Position numbers and translations under genes: made by a program. Shown here in pieces: positions 34,843 through 42,491 of a stretch of DNA of 64,000 nt (positions are counted from its first letter, which is position 1; the number at the start of each line of letters is the position of its first letter). The stretch is from Saccharothrix sp. NRRL B-16314 (GTDB taxonomy: Bacteria > Actinomycetota > Actinomycetes > Mycobacteriales > Pseudonocardiaceae): contig NZ_JNXC01000025.1 in assembly GCF_000716595.1 (NCBI RefSeq), forward strand, positions 1 to 64,000, written 5' to 3'. A model generated the notes under the pieces. That model ran no database searches and was not told the origin of the DNA. It saw only the letters and a list, made by a program, of their open reading frames with translations.

Positions 34843-36194
34843 CGGCGCTCTCCCAAGGTTTCCGGCTGAAACTCCGACTCGGTGTCAACCGTCGTCCCGG
34901 ACTCCGGCACGGGCGCGGGATCCGGTGTGGACGAAGGCTGCCGGAGGCCGTAGATGTGCATCGTGCCCGCGATGACGGACAGCAGCGCACACATGGTCCA
35001 GAAGGCCGAACCGCCGTGCTCGCTCCAGATGTAGAGCCCCAGCACCGGGCCGATCGTCGCGGCCAGGCCGGACAGGGTCTCCTTCGTCGCGATGTAGCGA
35101 CTCCGGAGCTCGACCGGGAACGTGGCCGGGTGGGCGGCCGTGCTCGGCCCGTGGATCATGAGCCCGGAGACGGTCAGGAGTGCGCCCGCGATCACGAAGA
35201 ACGAGTGGGTCGAGAGCAGCCCGTAGCACACGAACCCGAGCCCGGTGACCAGGTTTCCGAACAGGCCCGCCAGGTACTTCGGAATCCGGACGATGTAGGT
35301 GGTGATCTTGAGTTCGCAGGTGATCAGGACGACCGAGGACGTCACCAGCACCGTGCTGTACAAGCTGACCGGGTAGTCGGCGGCGACGATGTTCAGCGGC
35401 AGCACGGCGACCGACCCGGCGTAGACGATCATGCCGAACATGCCTGCCACGAGGTAGCACAAGAACCTGGTGTCCCGCACCAGTGTCCCGTAGACCGCAC
35501 GGGCGGTCATGGTGGGCACGGCCGTGCCGCCGGGTTCGGTGCGGTGCGCGGTCGCGGTCGGCTTCGGCAGCCGCATGAACGCGAGCAGTGCCCAGAGTGC
35601 GGCGGTGCCGCCGTCCAGCCAGAACAGCAGGTCCCAGTCGATCTGGATGAGCACGGCCGCCAGCAGCGGGGCGACGGCGGCGCCGATGTTCAGCGCGATG
35701 CGCATCATCGAGAAGCCCATGACCTTGTGCTGCTCCGGCATGAACTCGGCGAGCAGCACGGCGGCGGCGGGCCGGTAGGCCTGGATCGACAGCCCGGACA
35801 GCGCGACCACCGCGAGCAGCACCGCGGGCGTTTCCGCGGCCATCGGGACCGATGCGACGAGCGGTGCCGCGCACGTCATGGCCGCCACGATCGTGGCCCG
35901 GCCGCCGAAGCGGTGGGCCAGCTCGCCGCCGAGCATGGCACCGAAGATCGACCCGACGCTGTAGGCGGCGAGACTGATCCCGGCGAAGGCGACCGAGCTG
36001 CCCCGGAAGGTCAGGTACAGGATCAGGAAGGTCTGGATGAATGCGCCCACCTGGTTGATGAGCATGCCGCCGAGCAGGTAGCGGACCGGGGCCGGTGTCT
36101 GCCGCAGCACCGCGAGAACGCCCGTCGGCTTGTCTCCGGTCACGCCGTCACATCCGTCCGCGGTCGGACGCCGATCTGTTGGCCAGTCATACAT
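34839..36194 (-). CDS. MFS exporter of the cluster
   Basis: This 451-residue major facilitator has about 12 transmembrane helices. Family marks include the loop 2-3 segment GAMLGGELAHRFGGRATIVA (about residue 87-106), matching the G-x3-D/E-R-x-G-R-R pattern loosely. The position inside the operon points to export of the product, giving self-protection. ATG 36194 has GGAGG only 3 nt upstream, an unusually short spacing. An internal GTG about 17 codons later (VTGDKPTGVLAVLRQ) is a possible alternative start. The C-terminal 30 residues are polar and disordered. Confidence 0.88.
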   Translation of the reverse strand: MYDWPTDRRPTADGCDGVTGDKPTGVLAVLRQTPAPVRYLLGGMLINQVGAFIQTFLILYLTFRGSSVAFAGISLAAYSVGSIFGAMLGGELAHRFGGRATIVAAMTCAAPLVASVPMAAETPAVLLAVVALSGLSIQAYRPAAAVLLAEFMPEQHKVMGFSMMRIALNIGAAVAPLLAAVLIQIDWDLLFWLDGGTAALWALLAFMRLPKPTATAHRTEPGGTAVPTMTARAVYGTLVRDTRFLCYLVAGMFGMIVYAGSVAVLPLNIVAADYPVSLYSTVLVTSSVVLITCELKITTYIVRIPKYLAGLFGNLVTGLGFVCYGLLSTHSFFVIAGALLTVSGLMIHGPSTAAHPATFPVELRSRYIATKETLSGLAATIGPVLGLYIWSEHGGSAFWTMCALLSVIAGTMHIYGLRQPSSTPDPAPVPESGTTVDTESEFQPETLGERR

Positions 36195-36298
36195 CCACCT
36201 CCGTTGTCCGTGTTCGCGCCGACCGGCACGCTGAGGCTAGTTTCGGATCGTTCCCGGCAGACAGGGCAGCCTTTCCCGTCGGCCGGGGAATCTCGTGT

Positions 36299-36961
36299 TC
36301 AGGCCGACCGCGGGGAATTCCCGCTGCCCACCACCCGCTCGGCCAGCAGATCGCGGACGCGGGGCGGGATGTCCGGGGCGAATCGCCGCAGATAGCTGCC
36401 GGCGTGCGCCGTGCTGTCCACCAGGAACGGCAGGTCGAACACGACCAGCCTGCGGATGGCCAGCAGCGGCACCGGAGCACGCAGTGCCTTGAAATCGGCG
36501 TTCCACAGACCGGGCTGGTCGCAGACCGGGTGGAACTGGCCGATCATCAGACCATCGGCGACGAAGTTGTCCTTCGCCTCCCGCTGCAGGTCGTCCAGTG
36601 TGGTCGGATCGCGGTGGTCCAGCCGGGGCAGCACGAGCAGGATCGTCAGCAGCTCCTGGTCGTCGGGCGCGATCCCGCTCGAGATCTTCCCGTACCACGA
36701 GCGCAGGCTCTCGACCGCGCCGAGGACGTCGGTGACGTCGCTGCCGTCGGCAGGGGACGCGAGGTGGAACAGCCCCCTTTGCAGCGATGCCAGGGTGTAG
36801 GGGCACACCGGGCCCTTCCGGCCGAGTCCCGAGTGCGGGGACACCAGGTATTCTCCGGCCCAGGCAAGGATCTCCCGCAGATGCGGCAGCTGGTGTGCGG
36901 GCACGGCGCCGTCGTCCACTTCGGCCGCCGTCCAGATCGAAACCGCGTTGTCGCCGATCAT
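36299..36961 (-). CDS. DUF6875-like protein of the cluster
   Basis: This 220-residue protein has a conserved-looking core YLVSPHSGLGRKGPVCPYTL (about residues 38-57), followed by alpha/beta sequence with FVADGLMIGQFHPVCDQ (about 136-152). The PH-x-x-LGR-x-GPVCP pattern recalls DUF6875 proteins, which I know only as uncharacterised and found in secondary-metabolite loci. It starts 2 nt after the upstream oxidase stop, so it is translationally linked. Conserved His and Cys residues would suit a metal or heme enzyme, but no function can be assigned. The longer frame upstream is a shadow of the oxidase gene. Confidence 0.7.
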   Translation of the reverse strand: MIGDNAVSIWTAAEVDDGAVPAHQLPHLREILAWAGEYLVSPHSGLGRKGPVCPYTLASLQRGLFHLASPADGSDVTDVLGAVESLRSWYGKISSGIAPDDQELLTILLVLPRLDHRDPTTLDDLQREAKDNFVADGLMIGQFHPVCDQPGLWNADFKALRAPVPLLAIRRLVVFDLPFLVDSTAHAGSYLRRFAPDIPPRVRDLLAERVVGSGNSPRSA

Positions 36962-36963
36962 GA

Positions 36964-38337
36964 TCAGATGCTCTGCGCGAAGGTGAAGAAGCCGTCCGGG
37001 TCCACCCGGTCCTTGATCTGCCTCAGTCTCGGGTAGTTGACGCCGTAGTAGGCCGTGCGCCAGTCCGCGAGGTCCGGGTCCATGAAGTTCTGGAACGCGC
37101 CGTCGGAGACGTACGGCGACATCGCGTCCCCCAGCTCCGACAGCCAGCGGAGGTTGGCCGCGACCACGGCGGGCTCGTCGGTCTCGGCCCACGAGGTGTC
37201 CATGGACAGCAGGAACATCGCGTCGCGGTGGGCGAACGCGGTGTCCGTCCGGCCGACCCGGTTGATCGCACCGCCCCAGGAGAACAGAGCCGCGCCGCCA
37301 CCGTCCGGGTTGCCGCTGCCGGGCAGGCGGTCGACGAACGACAGCATCGTGGCGACCGCCTCGTCGGGCAGCGGCTCGGTGACGATGTTGGTCCGCACCG
37401 CGAACGCGTCCTCGGAGGTCTCGTGCAGCAGATCGTCCTTGGCCTGCCAGAAGGTCCGGTCCGCGATGCGGGTGTGGACCGGCTGGGCGACGGCCAGGAC
37501 CGGGTCGAGGATCTCCCGCAGCTCGCTCGCCGATCCGAGGTGCTGCCCGACAGCCGACACGACGGCCTCCGAGCCGCCCGCCTTGGCGACGCCGATCCTG
37601 GTCGCGAACTCGTCCGGCCCGCGCCGCACGACCTCCTGCAACGCGGAGAAGACCTTCGGCGCGTCCGCGCGGTCCCACACCAGCACGTAGGTCGAGCAGT
37701 CGGCCACCGGCCTGGCCTGGAAGGTGAAGGAGACGTTGATCCCGAAGTTGCCGCCGCCGCCACCGCGGCACGCCCAGAACAGGTCGGCGTTCTCGTTCGC
37801 GTCGCAGTGCAGCAGCCGTCCGTCCGCGGTCACGACCGTGGTCGACACGAGCGCGTCCGCGGTGAGCCCGAACACGCGCGAGGTGGCACCGCAGCCACCG
37901 CCGAGCACGAGGCCCGCGATGCCGACCGTGGCGCTGTTGCCCAACGCGAACGCCATCTCGTGGGGCTGGACGGCGGCATAGACGTCCGCCATCCGCGCCC
38001 CGCCCGCGGTCGTCACCAACCCGGTGGACCCGTTGGCGGACACGGTGTTCATCGCGCTGAGGTCGATGACAAGGCCGGTGTTGACGGAGTGTCCCGCGTA
38101 GCTGTGTCCACCGCTGCGTGCAACGGCGACGACACCCAGATCGCGTGCCCACTCGATGGCGCGTCGCACGTCCTCGGCGTTCGCCACGGACACGACTCCG
38201 GCAGGGGTGGTCGCGGCGAACCGCTTGTTGAACGGCATGGTCGCACCGCGGAACCCGGGTTCGCCCGGGCGGCGCACGCGGCCTGCCACCACACGGTCGA
38301 GGCGCTGCCAGTCTGCCTCGGACGGGGGCCGCGCCAC
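36964..38337 (-). CDS. Berberine-bridge-type FAD-linked oxidase
   Basis: This 457-residue VAO/PCMH flavoprotein contains VAVARSGGHSYAGHSVN (about residues 69-85), where the His of SGGHS is the usual 8-alpha-histidyl FAD attachment. The second FAD loop is SATVGIAGLVLGGGCGATSR (about 135-154). The position that carries the cysteinyl-FAD Cys in bicovalent enzymes reads Ser here (GNSATVG), so single covalent linkage is expected. The C-terminal BBE segment YYGVNYPRLRQIKDRVDPDG is present. These enzymes perform two-electron oxidations of alcohols, amines or C-N/N-N bonds. Its GTG start shares one base with the upstream stop (TAGTG). Confidence 0.9.
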   Translation of the reverse strand: MARPPSEADWQRLDRVVAGRVRRPGEPGFRGATMPFNKRFAATTPAGVVSVANAEDVRRAIEWARDLGVVAVARSGGHSYAGHSVNTGLVIDLSAMNTVSANGSTGLVTTAGGARMADVYAAVQPHEMAFALGNSATVGIAGLVLGGGCGATSRVFGLTADALVSTTVVTADGRLLHCDANENADLFWACRGGGGGNFGINVSFTFQARPVADCSTYVLVWDRADAPKVFSALQEVVRRGPDEFATRIGVAKAGGSEAVVSAVGQHLGSASELREILDPVLAVAQPVHTRIADRTFWQAKDDLLHETSEDAFAVRTNIVTEPLPDEAVATMLSFVDRLPGSGNPDGGGAALFSWGGAINRVGRTDTAFAHRDAMFLLSMDTSWAETDEPAVVAANLRWLSELGDAMSPYVSDGAFQNFMDPDLADWRTAYYGVNYPRLRQIKDRVDPDGFFTFAQSI

Positions 38338-38675
38338 TAGTTCACCTCATCGAGGTAGGACACGCCGGTGGCGGCGTGCGGACCGTAGCGCTCCCACACC
38401 TCACGCAGCCGGAGGCGGCCGTCGGCGGCCACCTCCGGCGTGTTCACGGTGTGCCCGCAGACCACCTCGCCGGTGGCGAGCACCAGCGTGTACCCCAGAT
38501 GGAGGACGCCGTCCTCCATCCGGGTGCCCGCGACGGTCCCCCGCCGCACCTCGCCGCCGGCGAACTCGGCCCACACGACGTCGCCGTCCTGCCGGTACAC
38601 GGCGATCTCTTCGACGTCGGCGCCGGCCTTGCGGAACTTCCGCCCGTTGTAGTCGATCGTCTTGTGGTCAGTCAT
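38337..38675 (-). CDS. Small beta-rich protein resembling 'n-acetylglutamate synthase'-annotated family
   Basis: This 112-residue protein of repeated beta-hairpins includes the opening IDYNGRKFRKAG, the core YRQDGDVVWAEFAGGEVRRG and the LREVWERY end. It resembles a small bacterial family often annotated, probably wrongly, as n-acetylglutamate synthase. It lacks any GNAT motif. The start overlaps the cupin stop by 8 nt (ATGACTGA) and the stop overlaps the oxidase start. Its role in the cluster is unknown; a small binding or immunity-like protein is possible. Confidence 0.72.
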   Translation of the reverse strand: MTDHKTIDYNGRKFRKAGADVEEIAVYRQDGDVVWAEFAGGEVRRGTVAGTRMEDGVLHLGYTLVLATGEVVCGHTVNTPEVAADGRLRLREVWERYGPHAATGVSYLDEVN

Positions 38676-39084
38676 GGGACTCGGCCCGACCGGTCTCGTG
38701 CGCGACGAACTCGTCCGACATCGCGCGGTCCCACCAGATCGCGTAGTAGGAGAAATCCTTGTCGTGATTGTTGACGAGGTAGTGCTCGATCCCCGGCTTC
38801 AGGAACACCAGGTCCCCCGCCGCGAACTCGTGCGCCTTGCCCTCGGCGACCACTTCGGCGTTTCCGGCCATTCCGATGAAGATTTCGTGCTCGTGGTGGG
38901 CGTGCTGCGCCGACTGGTCACCGGGACGCAACACGCACCACGCCCCTCGAAACGGCGCCGTCAGCCCGTCCCACGGGTAGAGCAGCTTCATGTCCAGTCC
39001 GTAGGCCCGTACCAGGTTCTCGTGTTCGAGCCTTCGGAAATCCACGGCCGCGGTATCCACAACAGCATGACCTTCGTCAGTCAC
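38668..39084 (-). CDS. Stand-alone cupin (putative N-N bond-forming cassette component)
   Basis: This 138-residue single-domain cupin has metal-binding motif 1, HAHHEHEIFIGMAG (H-x-H-x3-E), near residue 62-75. Motif 2, GDLVFLKPGIEHYLVN, is near 90-105 with its His. Zn or Fe coordination by three His and one Glu is expected. GTG 39084 has GGAG 6 nt upstream. Known hydrazine synthetases such as Spb40 carry a cupin fused to a MetRS-like domain; here a MetRS-like gene, an N-hydroxylase and a DAO-family gene lie 5-9 kb away in the same cluster, so this cupin is the likely separated partner. It is the first gene of the left operon apart from the regulator. Confidence 0.8.
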   Translation of the reverse strand: MTDEGHAVVDTAAVDFRRLEHENLVRAYGLDMKLLYPWDGLTAPFRGAWCVLRPGDQSAQHAHHEHEIFIGMAGNAEVVAEGKAHEFAAGDLVFLKPGIEHYLVNNHDKDFSYYAIWWDRAMSDEFVAHETGRAESHD

Positions 39085-39185
39085 ATCGCACTCCGATCCG
39101 CGTGCTTTCCCGTCTGACGTTCGGGTCGAGGCTATCCGCGGCACACTTCCCGGCGGTAGGGGAACGATTCCCGACCAGCGGTGAA

Positions 39186-39932
39186 TCAGCCGCGCCCGAG
39201 GCCCACGTCCCGGGCCAGGACTATCGCCTGCGCACGGTCGGCCACTCCGAGTTTGCCGAAGATCGAGGAAACGCGGTTGCTGACGGTCTTGGGGGACAGC
39301 CCGAGATCAGCGGCGATGACCGCGTTGGACCTGCCGGCCGCGATGCCGTCGAGCACATCGCGCTCCCTGGCCGTCAGCTCGGGGAACGGGTACGGCTCCT
39401 GCTCCGAGTTCTGCCGCACGAGGGAGCCGAACCGACGGGCGATCGATTTGCCGACGATCATCTCGCCTGCCGCGACGACCCGCACGCCGCGAACGATCTG
39501 AGCCTGATCGGTGTCCCTGACCAGATATCCGCGCACACCGGCCTGGATCGCGGCCGTGATCACCGCGTCGTCGTCGACCGCGCTCAGCACGAGTATCCCG
39601 GTTTCCGGCGCGACCCGGAGCACGCTGCTTATCACGTCCACGGGTGAGGTTCTGCCGAGTTGCGGATCTATGACCAGCACGTCCGGCGCACGCCGCGCGA
39701 CTTCGGCGATGGTCGTGTTCGCGGTGGCCGTCTCACCGACCACGGTGATCCCGTCGGCGGATTCGAGCGCGGACCGGACCCAGTGGCGGACCGCCGACTG
39801 GGTGTCGGCGAGCAACACGGTCAGGACGGCGGGCTCCCCGCTTTTCTCGCCTGCGTCGAGCCCTGGCGGCGGGTTCGCCGCACGTCGCCGGTCGCTATAC
39901 TCGGGCTGCCATTGAAGCGTGGAACCGTTCAC
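39186..39932 (-). CDS. NarL/LuxR-type response regulator, atypical receiver
   Basis: This 248-residue regulator has a receiver domain (about residues 38-155), an LuxR helix-turn-helix (about 185-245) with LTARERDVLDGIAAGRSNA, and the recognition region LGLSPKTVSNRVSSIF. The phospho-acceptor Asp is present in PDVLVIDPQLG, but the switch lysine is replaced (GYLVRD instead of GYLLKD), and the first acidic pair is reduced to one Asp. Phosphorylation-independent control is therefore likely. GTG 39932 has a perfect AGGAGG 5 nt upstream; a longer open frame to 40292 is not credible. It lies 101 nt upstream of the cupin gene in the same direction. Confidence 0.87.
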   Translation of the reverse strand: MNGSTLQWQPEYSDRRRAANPPPGLDAGEKSGEPAVLTVLLADTQSAVRHWVRSALESADGITVVGETATANTTIAEVARRAPDVLVIDPQLGRTSPVDVISSVLRVAPETGILVLSAVDDDAVITAAIQAGVRGYLVRDTDQAQIVRGVRVVAAGEMIVGKSIARRFGSLVRQNSEQEPYPFPELTARERDVLDGIAAGRSNAVIAADLGLSPKTVSNRVSSIFGKLGVADRAQAIVLARDVGLGRG

Positions 39933-40283
39933 CTTGTCCTCCTGTATTCCTGGCACGGCGAAGCCGCCCCTGTTTTCCGGTGTGTCGCACACGATGCCCT
40001 GTCGAGAAACCGGATTGCATCCTCTCCGGAACTCCGGGAAACCCGCTGCCGGTACGATGCGCGTCGGCCCAGACCCGACGCCACTACCCCGAACGATCCC
40101 GAACGCATCGGCCAGGTGTTCGGGATCGTTCGGACTCGGCCGTCCCCCTTCGGCGCGGCGGTGGGCAGCCACCGGCACCCTTGCGGAAGCCGGCAGCAAA
40201 TGGCGGAGCCGTCCGCACGCTGTCGATTGATACGGTGCGCGCTTGACCGTCACTTCCAATTGTGAACGTGAGGAGGCCGCACG
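39933..40283. other. Divergent regulatory region of the BGC
   Basis: About 350 bases between the LuxR gene (minus) and the large regulator (plus). It contains a long perfect inverted repeat (40089-40133) and a shorter palindrome GTGTGTCGCACAC near 39980. The two promoters must lie here. Confidence 0.55.
40089..40133. promoter_or_regulatory. 16-bp perfect inverted repeat between divergent regulators
   Basis: Arms CCGAACGATCCCGAAC (40089-40104) and GTTCGGGATCGTTCGG (40118-40133) are exactly complementary, with a 13-nt loop. The position midway between two divergently transcribed regulator genes argues for an operator of one of them. A bidirectional transcription barrier is the alternative. The sub-motif CGAACG/CGTTCG is itself repeated within each arm. 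Confidence 0.65.
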
Positions 40284-42473
40284 TTGGATCACTTACTGAT
40301 CCGCCCCGAGCTGACCCGATCGGATCTCCCACCTGCTCCGGATGCCGTATCGACGCTGAACGAATTGAGCAGTCGGCTGCGGGACCTGAGAGCGTGGGCG
40401 GGCAATCCGTCGTTCACCCGGATGGTCGCCGAGATCGCCGCCGTCCGGGCAGCACGGGGCGTGCCCGTCGAGAACCGGCGGCCCGGCCGGGTGACGGTCT
40501 ACGAGTGCTTCCAACTCGGCCGCAAGCGCATCGATGTCGAACTGCTCGTCGATATCGTTGCCGCGCTCGGCGTCGACGGCACCGGCCAGGCGCGGTGGCG
40601 CCGCGCGCACCGCGTCGCCTCCGGCCCGAGACCGACCCCGGTCGCAGTCGCGGACATCCGGCCGGATTCCCAAGCCCGCGCGGTCGCCGCACTGCTCACC
40701 GCGATCGGCACCAGCGGTCGGCGAGTGGTCAACGTGGTCGGACCGGTGGGCATCGGCAAGTCGCGGGTGCTCTCCGCACTGCCCGTCGAAGCGGTGATGG
40801 TCGACCTGGCCGACTCGGAGGCCGCACTCGACACCGCCGTGCTCGACGCGCGCGAGTTCGTCCTCGTCGACAACGCCGATGCACCGGCCGCGCTGGACGC
40901 CGTGTGCGCCGCCGTGGAGCGCCACCACGATGTCCGGTTCGTCGTGGCCACCCGAAGACCGCTGTCCGGACGACCGCAGACGCCGATCGCGCTGCTGAAC
41001 GAACTCGCGGTCGTGCCGGTGCCCCCTTGGGAGGACACCGAAGTCGACGCGTTGGCCTACTGGGCCGGGCTCGACGGGCAGCACCAGCGCGCTGCTGTCG
41101 TGCGCATGGCGGTCGGCGTGCCGCTGCTCGCCGACCGGCTGTGCCGCGCCATCCACCGAGGAGTGCAGCTCGACACTCCCGGGGCGCTGGCCGATCTCGC
41201 CGTCGAGGAAGTGATCGCCAGACTGCGCCGCGAGCGACCGCACGCCGACGACCTCACCTCGCTGACCACGCTGGCCAGTTGCGGGCAGGCCGACGAGGAA
41301 CTGCTCACCCCGGCGGGGTTCGCCGACCTCGCCGAGATCAGCCTCGTGTGCGCGGACACGGAGGGCCTCAGGCTCCGCGAGCCGTACCGAACGCTGTTCG
41401 ACAGCGTGCACCGCTGGCGCAGACCACTCAGCCACCGCCGTTCAGTGGCCCGCGCGATGGCCCACCACCGCGCGGTCCGCACCGACTCCGTCGACCCCGA
41501 CCAGTGCTCTCGGCGCACGGAACAGGCCCTGTGGCTCACCGGCAACCCGACGATCCGCGAGACGCTGTTCCCGAGTGGGGAGCAGCCGGTCGTGGTCCGC
41601 TCGTCCGCGGACTCCGACGCCGACGACATTGGCCGCCTGGTGCACCGCTGGGCGCGTCGAGGCGAGATGGACGTCCGCAGCAGCGAGCGCGTGCTGAACC
41701 CCCTGCTCGCGGACACGCCGGACGGCTTCCGCATCGCGACCGACCAGGACGGTCGAATCCTCGGCGCCATCACGTCCATCCCGATCGCCTCCCGCAACCA
41801 CCACCTCGTCGAGCCGCTGCTGGAGGGCCACACGCCGGGTGTGACCGACCAGGGCGGCCTGCTGGTCGGCATGTCCATCGCCCGCGACAACGCGGCCCAG
41901 GCCGCGCTCATGCGCGACGTGCTCGTGCGCGGCGTCCGCGCGGGTCTGGTGGTCGTGGCCACCCAGTGGCCCGCCTACCAGCGGCTGGTGCGCCGGCTCC
42001 ACTTCACCTACCTCGGCACGACGCGGGCGGACGTGTTCCGCTGCGGTCGGCAGGTCCAGGTCCACACGCTGCGCCTCGTGCCCGACGAGATCGCCCAGTG
42101 GGTCAGCCGCCTGTCGCGCCGGAGGACGCCGCTCGGCGACCTCGGCAGGCGCGCCCGGCTGGTCGACCAACTCCGCCACGCCTACGAGCATTGGCACACT
42201 CCCTCACTGCTGTCGACCAGCCCCCTGCTGGCACACCCGGCCACTCCCACGGTGTCCGCCCTGCGCGCCGTGCTGTCGGAAGTGGCCCAGCGCTTCGCCG
42301 CCGACGCGGACCCGGTTCGGGCGACGGGCGGCCGGGCACTGCTGGACGCCTACCTCTCCCGTGCCGGAGCTGTCCGCCACGACGCGGGGACCGCCCACCC
42401 GCGCCCCGGTGCCGCGGTCCTCGGCCAGGCGATCACCGACGTCGCCGAGTTCCTCTGGCCCGCACAACGCTGA
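40284..42473 (+). CDS. Cluster regulator: HTH, P-loop ATPase and GNAT-like region
   Basis: This 729-residue protein has an N-terminal helix-turn-helix-like segment (about 25-100; NPSFTRMVAEIAAVRAARGV then YECFQLGRKRIDVELLVDIV). A STAND-like P-loop follows (VVGPVGIGKSRVL near 153-165), with REFVLVDNAD as a possible Walker B and VRFVVATRRPL as sensor. Residues of about 485-595 look like a GNAT acetyltransferase fold (ILGAITSIPIA, GMSIARDNAAQAALMRDV, RRLHFTYLGTTRADV). The TTG at 40284 has GAGGAGG 7-8 nt upstream. It is divergent from the LuxR gene across a large inverted repeat, so both are probably pathway regulators. Whether the GNAT region is catalytic is unknown. Confidence 0.75.
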   Translation: MDHLLIRPELTRSDLPPAPDAVSTLNELSSRLRDLRAWAGNPSFTRMVAEIAAVRAARGVPVENRRPGRVTVYECFQLGRKRIDVELLVDIVAALGVDGTGQARWRRAHRVASGPRPTPVAVADIRPDSQARAVAALLTAIGTSGRRVVNVVGPVGIGKSRVLSALPVEAVMVDLADSEAALDTAVLDAREFVLVDNADAPAALDAVCAAVERHHDVRFVVATRRPLSGRPQTPIALLNELAVVPVPPWEDTEVDALAYWAGLDGQHQRAAVVRMAVGVPLLADRLCRAIHRGVQLDTPGALADLAVEEVIARLRRERPHADDLTSLTTLASCGQADEELLTPAGFADLAEISLVCADTEGLRLREPYRTLFDSVHRWRRPLSHRRSVARAMAHHRAVRTDSVDPDQCSRRTEQALWLTGNPTIRETLFPSGEQPVVVRSSADSDADDIGRLVHRWARRGEMDVRSSERVLNPLLADTPDGFRIATDQDGRILGAITSIPIASRNHHLVEPLLEGHTPGVTDQGGLLVGMSIARDNAAQAALMRDVLVRGVRAGLVVVATQWPAYQRLVRRLHFTYLGTTRADVFRCGRQVQVHTLRLVPDEIAQWVSRLSRRRTPLGDLGRRARLVDQLRHAYEHWHTPSLLSTSPLLAHPATPTVSALRAVLSEVAQRFAADADPVRATGGRALLDAYLSRAGAVRHDAGTAHPRPGAAVLGQAITDVAEFLWPAQR

Positions 42474-42491
42474 TCCCCGGCCGCCACCACG

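Noticed and set aside
40089..40133. Inverted repeat as a simple terminator
   Set aside because: It lies between two gene starts, not gene ends, so an operator is more likely.
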